From NCBI GenBank assembly GCA_001600455.1, contig BCKC01000006.1, positions 1,922,001-1,986,000 on the forward strand: a DNA stretch of 64,000 nt. The letters are read 5' to 3'. Shown piece after piece: positions 56,030 to 64,000 of this stretch. The DNA is from Endocalyx cinctus. Taxonomy: Eukaryota; Ascomycota; Sordariomycetes; Amphisphaeriales; Apiosporaceae. A program made the translations under genes and the position numbers. The notes beneath the pieces are model-generated. The model ran no database searches. It was not told the origin of the DNA and saw only the letters and a program-made list of their open reading frames with translations. The number at the start of each line of letters is the position of its first letter. The stretch's first letter is position 1.

Positions 56030-57128
56030 GACGTGATTTAAGAGGAAGATCCAACGAAGTTTGGGAGGAACTTAAATCAAATCGACTGGACTAGAATACC
56101 AGAGTAAATTCGAGATGGATAGTCATCGTGAATTTAAACTGGTAAATCAGCTTGGGATATCCATTAAATAAACGTCGATCTTCGACCTGGTAAGCTCTTA
56201 AAAAAAATCTTAGAATACATATGCACACGCGTTCATTCGGAATCATGGAAATAAAATGCCATTCTGGGATGATATGATTTTAATCTCTACCAGTACTGTA
56301 AATAAAGCTCCGTTCCCTAAATAAGATGGATGTTGTTTCAAAACAGCTAAGGGTACCTCATTGTCCGCGATTAAATAAGATATAGGGGGGATTAAAAGTT
56401 AAAACACCACTAAGCTTCAAATATAGAGCATCTTTCGGTGCCTGACGCCTAGAAAATGCACCAATAGCATAACTCTTTAAGCCCCAGTTCTTTCGAATTC
56501 AGCGGTATTTCCGGGTAGGGTTCCGAAATGAAAGATCCAACGATTCACATATGATTTTCTATCGGATATAATATAAAATAGAATGTCTTAAAACTGGTTC
56601 AGGGTCCATCTTACTTTCTATATATTCCAAGTGTTTGTAAACATCGTAAATCAAAGAGAAAGAAGCAGGAGAAGATGTAACTAAGTCCACAGTCAGACAG
56701 GCAGACAGGTACATCATCTGTAAAACATGAGACTTCCTAACAAGGAAATATAGTCTCTCTCTATTCTCCACTCTTTCCAGGTAGGTCTGTCAATCACCAA
56801 ATATCGAAAGAGATGACCGTTCGATGACGTTATTATCTTTTGACTGTTGGCTGTACCTCATGTGCAATCAGAGCTGGACAAACGAGAAAGAGTTAAGTAA
56901 GAGTTTGAAATATTACACCGCTAAGGCAACTACTACAATACGCTGATAACGTATGTTTAACTTGCTAATTATCAAGCTTTTCTCTATTGATGCTTTGACT
57001 TCACCTCTTCCACATTCTCCTCATTAAGCTATCTCACATCCGAGAAAAAGAAAAAAATACATCTTTCGCCCAAAATACACACACCAATCAAGATCACCAA
57101 ATTAATACTGCACTAAACAATTCACATC
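56030..57128. other. divergent intergenic region
   Basis: 1.1 kb promoter region between the lyase and the Bet v1-like gene. AT-rich; no gene supported. Confidence 0.55.
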
Positions 57129-57857
57129 ATGTCCATCCCTACTTCTACCTCCGTTGTCGAATCTGCCGTCATTAAGGCTCCTCTCAGCCATGTCTGGCAC
57201 CACATCAAACGTAAGTCATACCACATGAATTTAAATATTCATCTCCTATCAAAATGCCTTCTTTTGAAGAAAAAAAAACCCCCCTTGCTAATCAACGCTA
57301 ATGTATTCGCACACTACCTACAGTCCAGAACTTCAGCGATTTCTGGGGTGCTCTGAAGTCAAGTGAATTCGTGAAGGGAACCAGCGACGAAGCCGACGTC
57401 GTCAAGTGGACCTTCAAGGACGGTACCGAGCTCGAAGTGAAGCAGGAGGAGCACAGCGTAAGTCACATATGCCACGCCTGTTTTACGCGGCCAAAGCCAA
57501 GAATTGTACGGACTGACCCCTCATCTAGACCATCAACCACTACATCACCTACAGCGTTATCACCGCTAAGCCGGAGCTGGCTTACACCTCGGTCCTCTCC
57601 ACCATCCGCTGCTGGTCCGTCACGTCTGGTGATTCCGAGGGCAGCACTTTTGTTGAGTGGACCGGAAATTTCTCTAGTGACGCTGACGCCGGTAAGTGAT
57701 ATCGTTCCCGATGCCATAATTTATATACATAGCCCGCTATTGCGTTGGCCCCGCGTGCATACTAACGCTCTCGACTATTCGTGTAGGTGTCATTCAGGAC
57801 GCTAAGTTTAAGCGTCGCGATGCGCTCGCTGACTTGGCCAAAGTCGCGACCAAATAA
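57129..57857 (+). CDS. Bet v1-like (SRPBCC) protein
   Basis: Four exons (57129..57210, 57324..57457, 57529..57691, 57787..57857) encode 149 residues. The protein has the layout of START/Bet v1-like folds: a first strand and helix (SAVIKAPLSHVWHHI), then a strand series (VVKWTFKDGTELEVKQEEHS), a TFVEWTGNFSSDADA strand and a long C-terminal helix with FKRRDALADLAKVATK. Such proteins bind hydrophobic ligands, and some act as polyketide cyclases. No catalytic residues can be assigned. All introns have GTAAGT donors and phases agree. It lacks a signal peptide, so it is probably cytosolic. Confidence 0.85.
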
Positions 57858-58560
57858 TCTATTAGGTCGCCGAATGAAGGGAACAAGGTGGGGAAGCTGA
57901 TGGAGTGATACGCATGATTAATGAACGAAACTCAAAAAGGATCGGGAGCTACGCCTTCGGCGTCGTGGAACAAGGAAAGTAGCATGAAGCAATGTTAATT
58001 AATATGAGATACAAAATGACAATCCATTAATTATTGAAGTTTTTTTTTTTTTTTTTTTTTGAAAATTACGGGCTTGTTTGGTCTGCTGGTAAATGCGAGT
58101 GATGTCATTGAATACCAGCATCATTCTAACTCCTCAATTGTCTGGCTACAAGCGGAAAATGATGAAATGGGCCAGGGGAGTTAAAAAAAAAAGACAAGAA
58201 GAGAGAGAAAAGCATGATTTCATTAAACATCAAATGGGACAGGAAATGTTGGACAGCAGTTTTTCAAGGGTGAATCGCTATGGCGGAGCATCTTTAGGTG
58301 TAACCTGCATCAGGCCGTCCTTTCGAATATGCTAATCGCCGCGTTTAATCGCGTGACCTTTGTCGGATCACACTTCAATCTCACCCCCTCAGGGACGGCG
58401 GTTTTAACGCAAGAATATCATCAATATTTCGACTTGTCTATTCGTTATATTCACATGTAACGACTATTTAATATATGGTCACATCATGGTGGATGTCTCT
58501 CTAAGTCTTTACTAACGTTGCCTCCATGCCGAGATTTATTCGTACTGATCAGGATCGTCG
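57858..58560. other. convergent 3' intergenic region with poly-T
   Basis: Between two convergent genes; holds a T-run near 58,040 and no supported gene. Confidence 0.55.
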
Positions 58561-59492
58561 CTACTCTTCGATTTCAACACCCTCAGGTGGTACGAAGGGG
58601 TTACCATTCTGCGCCTTCACGGCTTGTATTATATATCTATCCCAGTTAGTATCAAGTCTATTCGACATTTAGAGTCCGGAGAACTTACTTCGTATGGCTT
58701 CCCCTGGCTGCGATCTCCCCCTTGCCGTTGTGGAAGGTGATGCTCGTATATGCTAACGTCTTACCAACTACGTAGTGCGTCAGCATATGAGGAGTAGAAA
58801 TAGGATTGAAGTAGGTTATGCTTACTTTTATCACATACTGCGGTCACGGAGATCTTGTCTCCTATCTTGCCGCCGCTGTTCAGGTATGTAACTGCTACTT
58901 GTTAGCTCACCAATCTCGAATTGTCTTGTGCATGAACCAAGAAGTACGGGTAGATAATTAAGTCTCTTACTTACCATTGAGATCCGTAGATACACCAGTT
59001 GCGTAGAGACCCGTGGATGCGACGGCCAGCGAACCACCGAGATCTACCATGCTAGCTATTGTGCCGCCGTGCAATATCTTGAGTCGGTTCTGGCGGTGCA
59101 GGGTAAGTTATACTATCTGATTGTCTACTTCTATTGATTCGAGGATCTTACTCACTGTATGATCCTTCGTGATATCAAGTTCGAAGTCGACTTTGCCATG
59201 TACGGCATTGGTCACTCTGAGCTAGGCTTGTTAATAGGGGTGCTGTCGACGATCTGATCCTGACAGTACTCACATGGGGCCCGAGAAGTCTGAGAAATGA
59301 TAAGTCATAAATAAGCTTAGTCATTATACGGTTGTGTATCAAAATTGGCGTGTTCACCTTGGTTCCAGACCAGACTCGGCCATAAAATTCTTGAGGACCT
59401 ATGATAGATAGTTAGCGAGTGATGCTGTAGGATATTTGACCTTGCCGACATACCGACTTGACGAACCGGGCCGGAGATAGCTTAGTCGCCAT
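58561..59492 (-). CDS. hotdog-fold acyl-CoA thioesterase (THEM2/PaaI-like)
   Basis: Eight exons (59492..59454, 59398..59358, 59289..59274, 59221..59156, 59089..58975, 58891..58826, 58767..58689, 58636..58561) encode 165 residues. Phases agree and the total is 498 nt. The core contains LKILHGGTIASMVDLGGSLA, the hallmark of the thioesterase superfamily, with the HGG motif at the active-site helix. GVSTDLNVTYLNSGGKIGD and a final ITFHNGKGEIAARGSHTK strand complete the hotdog fold. It should hydrolyse acyl-CoA thioesters as a homo-oligomer. Acceptor choice for the last exon rests on an ACTAAC branch site 10 nt before GGGATAG. Exon 3 is 16 nt. Individual boundaries are less secure than the whole. 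Confidence 0.82.
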
Positions 59493-59886
59493 TTCGAGAA
59501 GGATTATATCTCTCACAGACTGTTTATTTAGTACAATTAGAAATTATGATACGGAACTATGGAGGAGTTCGGACGAAGTTGACTACGGCATCTCATGCGG
59601 GTATTTCCGATGAATGAATGCCGAATATTGTGGCTAATGACCGATTATTGAGGCTGGTGTGATAAGGGTGATATGGTATTAAGCGCATGTATCAAAGGTG
59701 GCTTATTTACATAAATCTGATTGATGTAACTTACATGTAAGACCCTCTCTTGAAGCTAAAAGTGGAGAGCTTGAAAAACCCCTAACTGAATCCATCCTTT
59801 TTTTTTTCTTCTTCCTTGTTGCTCAAAGAATTTATTGATCGTTAAAGAAAAGAACCAGAATGCCAGGATACTGAGCATTGTTCGTC
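59493..59886. promoter_or_regulatory. short divergent promoter region
   Basis: 394 bp separate the divergent thioesterase and nucleolar protein genes. A T-rich run lies near 59,798. I see no specific operator. Confidence 0.4.
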
Positions 59887-61770
59887 ATGGCCTCAGGCAA
59901 CAAGAAACTGAAATCGATTGACGACGAAAATAACAACGAGAAATCAGCGCAGCCAGAATACACTCGGCTACACATCACACCCCTGGATTCGTCGCTGCTA
60001 AGCGTCGTGATTCCATCGTCCGTGCTACCGGCCGCGCGCAACGTATCGTATCATACCGTTGAGACCTTCCCGGAGAAGCGATACGGGTTCGTCGACCTAC
60101 CTATCACCGACGCTGAAAAGCTGAAGAAGAAGCTCAACGGCGCCGTGCTGAAGGGAGCTAAAATGCGCATCGAGCAAGCCAAACCCGAGGCCATACCCTC
60201 TCCTACTCCGAATAAGGACAAAGACTCAAAAAAGAAGAAGAAAGATAAGAGTACCGACAAAAAGAAGAGAAAGCGCGAGATTGATGTAGTGGAGGGTGTC
60301 GAACTGCGAGACCGCAAGATCAAGAGAGGCTGGACAACGTCGGAACAAGAGATGATCGAGCAAAAGAAGAAGGAAAGGGAAAGGCGCAAGAAAGACGGTA
60401 AAAGCGATATCACCCCTCATAAGGAGGACAAGAAGAGTAGAGAGAAGAGAAAGGAAAAGCATAAGAGAAACGTGAGATCCAAATATACCGATGGAGCGGA
60501 ATGTCTATTCAAGACCAAGCTGCCGAATAAAAGTGTTTCTTCTACCTCTGCTGCAAACCAGGACGACGCGGATGAGATGGGTAGCAAGAAGGAGAAAAAG
60601 AGAAAAACCGACCGTGAGGTCGTTATCCACGAATTCGAAAAGACAATCAAACACCCTTCGTTCCTCAAGTCCAGCTCGACGACGGCGTCCAAGACGGAGC
60701 CGTTGACGTACGAGGACGGCGTCGGCTGGGTCGACGGCGAGGGCAACGTCGTCGAAGCGGAACCGGCGAAGAAGCGGAGAAAGACAATACCTGAACCTGT
60801 CGATCAGTCAGCCGCTTCAACTTCAGAAGATAAGGAAGAAGACAAAATGGAAGTGGACAATGATGATGATGACACTACAAGCAGTAGCGGCTCATCTTCA
60901 TCTTCTTCATCCGATGCCGAAAGCGAAGAATCCGAGGAGTCGGAATCTGAATCGGAATCCGGTTCCGAAGTTGAAAGCACGACGCCTAGCAAAATGCTCA
61001 AAATCGAAACGAAAGAACTTCCCGCCGTCACCACCTCATCCCCGAGCCTCTCGCGTCCTAAGTCCTCCGGCTCGGCCACGAGCCTCACCATTAAGATCCC
61101 GACTATCCCTACGACGCCTTCCGCCGCGGCAGCGGCAGCTACCAAGGTGCATCCTCTCGAAGCGCTCTACAAGCGCAGTGCGAACACCGGCAACGAAACC
61201 ACACCCAACAGCAAGCCCTTTAGTTTCTTCGATAACGACAATGACGACATAGAAGAAGAAGGAGAAGGAGCAGGGGTAGAAGGAACAAAAACGCCGGGGA
61301 CTTCCAATCATCACCTTAACAAGCCCCCCATGACTCCCTTCACCAGGGCAGATTTCGAGTTTAGGAATATTCGAAGCGCTGCACCTACGCCCGACACGGC
61401 TCACCCCAGCCGGTCTTTTAATTTCTTTCCTTCGTTATCGAAGGAAGATGAAGAAGAAGATGAAGAAGAAAATGATGATGATGATGACGACGATGATGAA
61501 GAGAACTTACATGGTGAAGAGAAAGATGAAGATGCCTCTATGTTGGATCGGTCTGGTCCGACGGCAGTCGCTGATGAAGAGGAAGACGAGGAAGGAGATG
61601 AACAAGAAGCTCCACAGAAACAGTCACAAGGTACCGATGTGAGCGACTTCCAAAAGCAATTCTGGGAGAACAGGGGTGATCTCAATAGAAAATGGAGGAA
61701 GCGCAGGAAGACAGCTGCGAAGGAGAAGCGGTATAGGGAAAACAGGGCCAGAGCATCGAGGGCAATTTGA
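59887..61770 (+). CDS. NOL8-like nucleolar protein with RRM-like N-terminus
   Basis: A single exon of 627 codons. Residues about 25-100 resemble a divergent RRM: YTRLHITPLDSSLL at the first strand and RYGFVDLPITDAEKLKKKLN in the RNP-1 region. Then come lysine-rich and acidic low-complexity tracts ([27 protein letters not shown]) typical of nucleolar proteins. The C-terminus DFQKQFWENRGDLNRKWRKR is conserved in this family. A role in pre-ribosomal RNA handling is expected by similarity. The ATG at 59887 is chosen because the upstream frame only offers a TTG. It is the second ribosome-biogenesis gene in the window, with BUD22. Confidence 0.7.
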   Translation: MASGNKKLKSIDDENNNEKSAQPEYTRLHITPLDSSLLSVVIPSSVLPAARNVSYHTVETFPEKRYGFVDLPITDAEKLKKKLNGAVLKGAKMRIEQAKPEAIPSPTPNKDKDSKKKKKDKSTDKKKRKREIDVVEGVELRDRKIKRGWTTSEQEMIEQKKKERERRKKDGKSDITPHKEDKKSREKRKEKHKRNVRSKYTDGAECLFKTKLPNKSVSSTSAANQDDADEMGSKKEKKRKTDREVVIHEFEKTIKHPSFLKSSSTTASKTEPLTYEDGVGWVDGEGNVVEAEPAKKRRKTIPEPVDQSAASTSEDKEEDKMEVDNDDDDTTSSSGSSSSSSSDAESEESEESESESESGSEVESTTPSKMLKIETKELPAVTTSSPSLSRPKSSGSATSLTIKIPTIPTTPSAAAAAATKVHPLEALYKRSANTGNETTPNSKPFSFFDNDNDDIEEEGEGAGVEGTKTPGTSNHHLNKPPMTPFTRADFEFRNIRSAAPTPDTAHPSRSFNFFPSLSKEDEEEDEEENDDDDDDDDEENLHGEEKDEDASMLDRSGPTAVADEEEDEEGDEQEAPQKQSQGTDVSDFQKQFWENRGDLNRKWRKRRKTAAKEKRYRENRARASRAI

Positions 61771-62991
61771 TAAAACTTAAAATATCTTAGCTTACGAAGT
61801 TGACCGTGTTTCACGAGATTTCTATCAATTAATTTTCATTGTAACAATCACATATCTATTCGAGTAGATTACCATTCGAACTAGGATGATTATGCATGTT
61901 TTGTGATAGGTATCTCTTGAATTAACCTATCTCGAACTGTCTCTGTAGACAGAAAATGAAAATTTTGGTCGAAACTTCCCAAGCAATGACCAGATAATTA
62001 GTTCAAGTGTAACAGCAAATCTGGGGGATTCTTGACGAAATTCTCGAGGCTCCAACTGATTCTTGCGCATCCTTCCGTCATTAAATAACTCTTACAAATA
62101 GCAACTCTGATATACAGCAACTCTTACATGTAGCACATTTACTTGCAACTTCCATCTTGCTCAACATACGACATTCTTTCAGCTTCCTCATTTTTCCCCC
62201 TTCCCTCCTTACTTCTCCTTTTGTGATTACATCTCTTCTCTCAAACAATGTCGTTCCTGTGACTAAAATATTTCAAACTTAGTTTTGGTAGTAATGGACA
62301 GATATATTCATATCCATTCACTCCTTGGTGTAAGAACACTCACAGTCTTGCTCTTTCATTTCCGTCGTAACATTATATGAGACTTCTGAAATCGGATTGA
62401 AAAGAACTCATCTAGACTGTAGTGTGGGGTAGGGGTGGACTGTAAGGTTCCTTGATTCGTAATTCGTGATATCATAGGATCCATCTATTTAAGGTACGAG
62501 TTCGATAATGATGATATTTCCATGGAAATCGTACAGGTGCGAACAAGCAATGGTAACCTCAAATTTGCTTGACTGTGACGTTATTCGCACCTTGAGTGTC
62601 ATAAAAGAAAAAAAAAAAGCTAGTGGTGATTGCGCTCTTGCGCAGCTCATAATATATGAAAGAGCAAACAAGTCGATGAAACTTCCAGATTCTGAAGTCG
62701 GAAGTCACGTATCAGTGCGAAAAGAAACCCAAATTCGATCGCGAAGGTGAAATGACGTAGAACTCGGCTGTACTTCTTAACAGCGCTGCTTCCAGAGTCC
62801 TCTCAGATAGATTGCGCCTGCTCCTTGAGAAATAGAATAGGTAAGTACCCTCCTTGTCAATGACTCATACCCTCTCAGGCTTTTTCCTTTTACTTTTTCT
62901 TTTTCTTTCGTGTCGAAACAGTTGAAATTGAAAACATTTCTTTTCCGTCACACACACGCATTGACAAGTTGTATTCTGTAGGGTAGAGGGG
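61771..62991. other. convergent 3' intergenic region
   Basis: About 1.2 kb without a supported gene, mostly T/C-rich and AT-rich sequence. Confidence 0.55.
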
Positions 62992-63996
62992 CTAAGGCAT
63001 CGGGGGTGAGGCCCTTGGGGCTTCACGCTCCAGCTCTACGGAGGGCCGCATTTCTCCCATTGTCTGATGGCTGATCATTGAGTTTTCGTTACTTGTTTCT
63101 GGAATCGGAGAGAGATTCCATGCTTCCCAAATCCCACCACTACGACGATCCACTGGGTATTGGATTCCTGAGCGACTAGTTCGGTGCTCGGATTCCAAGT
63201 TACTCCAGCTAGAGCTCCCCGCTTCACCGTAATGGTAATTCCCGTATCCTTCGTCAAAAGATTCGTATGTGTAATGATCTCCGAATTCACCTGCGATGTC
63301 CTCTTCTGAAGATGGGGGATGCGATCGCAGCGGGTCGGGATGCTCCCCAATTGATCCATACGTGGAACAATGTTCGATCAAAGCTGGATTACTCTCATTA
63401 GCACCAGTCACCAAGGGCGAATCGTGCGGCAATGATTTTCTGCGGATTTTATTCTTAGGCATCGGTTCAGTGTCCTTTCCTTTCATCACTGCAGGTTCAT
63501 GACTTGCATACACGCGACAGATGCTCGATATCGTAGACACCGTCTCGGAGGCGTTGACCTCGTTGGGTGAAGCGACATCTCTTTTAGTCACCAAACTCTT
63601 GGTTTTCGATCGGATGGCCTGTCGAACTCTTTCTCCAACGCTGCTACTATTGCGTTTCAGCTTCGGATCGTTGAAGACGACAACTCTGGAAGGCGTCGGG
63701 ATTTCCATCGGGTCTTTCATCTCTGTCATCATTCGGGATGTATTGACATCAACACCACTGCTTCCCTTTATACCTTTGTCTTCTCCGAACTGGTTGTGCT
63801 CTAAGGCACGGTCGTCGTTCTCGAGTATTTGGTGGAGTTCGACCTCGCTTAGGTTTTCATGGCGATATATTGACATGTCGGAAGCTGATGTTGATCTCTT
63901 GGGATCATGTGCGGATTTGGTCTCGGCCGACATTGGGACTGTAGGGCGAGGCTTATCTCTCAATTGGGTGGTATACAATGAAGAGCTCCTCGCCAC
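62992..63996 (-). CDS. disordered protein of unknown function, cut by window edge
   Basis: At least 334 residues, open to the right edge; the true start probably lies outside the window. The sequence is polar with many Ser, Glu and Asn and no globular domain I recognise. A basic stretch (GERVRQAIRSKTKSLVTKRD) around residue 120 and a KIRRKSLPHDSP site could be phosphorylated. The end is rich in Tyr/Gly (GDHYTYESFDEGYGNYHYG). No membrane segment is visible. Function unknown. Confidence 0.55.
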   Translation of the reverse strand: MARSSSLYTTQLRDKPRPTVPMSAETKSAHDPKRSTSASDMSIYRHENLSEVELHQILENDDRALEHNQFGEDKGIKGSSGVDVNTSRMMTEMKDPMEIPTPSRVVVFNDPKLKRNSSSVGERVRQAIRSKTKSLVTKRDVASPNEVNASETVSTISSICRVYASHEPAVMKGKDTEPMPKNKIRRKSLPHDSPLVTGANESNPALIEHCSTYGSIGEHPDPLRSHPPSSEEDIAGEFGDHYTYESFDEGYGNYHYGEAGSSSWSNLESEHRTSRSGIQYPVDRRSGGIWEAWNLSPIPETSNENSMISHQTMGEMRPSVELEREAPRASPPMP

Positions 63997-64000
63997 GCCA

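Overview
This window is nuclear DNA of a filamentous ascomycete (Pezizomycotina). The genes carry short GT-AG introns of about 50-110 bp, many with GTAAGT-like donors and CTAAC-like branch sites. They include lineage markers such as HET-domain fragments, a Zn2Cys6 regulator, a CBM1 cellulose-binding tail, Odc-type and oxoglutarate mitochondrial carriers, a Dal5-like permease and a CSC1/RSN1 channel. A Sordariomycete, perhaps near Xylariales, is my guess from gene content only. Genes are fairly GC-rich and lie between AT-rich spacers with long poly-T/poly-A runs. I saw no tRNA, rRNA, CRISPR array or intact transposon.

Layout. 0-2.8 kb: decayed remnants of a class I terpene synthase and a P450, probably a dead terpenoid cluster. 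2.8-6.3 kb: a secreted GH29-type alpha-L-fucosidase and a tiny secreted six-cysteine protein. 6.7-13.2 kb: a three-gene block made of a Dal5-like permease, a divergent Zn2Cys6 factor and a 2-oxoglutarate-dependent dioxygenase. 14.1-15.7 kb: a HET-family C-terminal relic. 15.9-21.0 kb: a large ankyrin-RCC1-BTB-BTB protein (IBtk type). 22.5-23.8 kb: a mitochondrial oxodicarboxylate carrier. 25.0-27.7 kb: an F-box-like protein with SUMO-related motifs. 28.4-30.2 kb: a BUD22-type ribosome biogenesis factor. 31.3-34.1 kb: a convergent SDR and P450 pair. 35.2-36.3 kb: a methyltransferase-like membrane protein. 36.9-38.0 kb: an oxoglutarate/malate carrier. 38.0-42.4 kb: a gene desert. 42.5-44.6 kb: a secreted cysteine-rich protein with a pentapeptide tandem repeat. 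44.6-50.1 kb: a seven-helix membrane protein set among two more HET relics and an AT-rich island. 51.6-54.7 kb: a CSC1-like channel. 54.8-56.0 kb: a PL20-type glucuronan lyase with CBM1. 57.1-57.9 kb: a Bet v1-like (SRPBCC) protein. 58.6-59.5 kb: a hotdog thioesterase. 59.9-61.8 kb: a NOL8-like nucleolar protein. 63-64 kb: a disordered protein cut by the window edge.

I rebuilt multi-exon genes by joining reading frames at GT-AG sites. For every joined gene reported as a CDS the total length is divisible by three and the joined protein reads through conserved blocks. Several genes contain exons of 11-30 nt that a gene finder would easily miss (carrier, thioesterase, channel, lyase). The housekeeping genes look intact. 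The accessory genes (terpene remnants and three HET relics) are mostly broken.

The best candidate for an uncharacterised functional unit is the permease-regulator-dioxygenase block at 6.7-13.2 kb. It looks like a self-contained uptake and oxidation module for a small carboxylate or sulfonate whose substrate cannot be told from sequence. I found no clearly unprecedented system.
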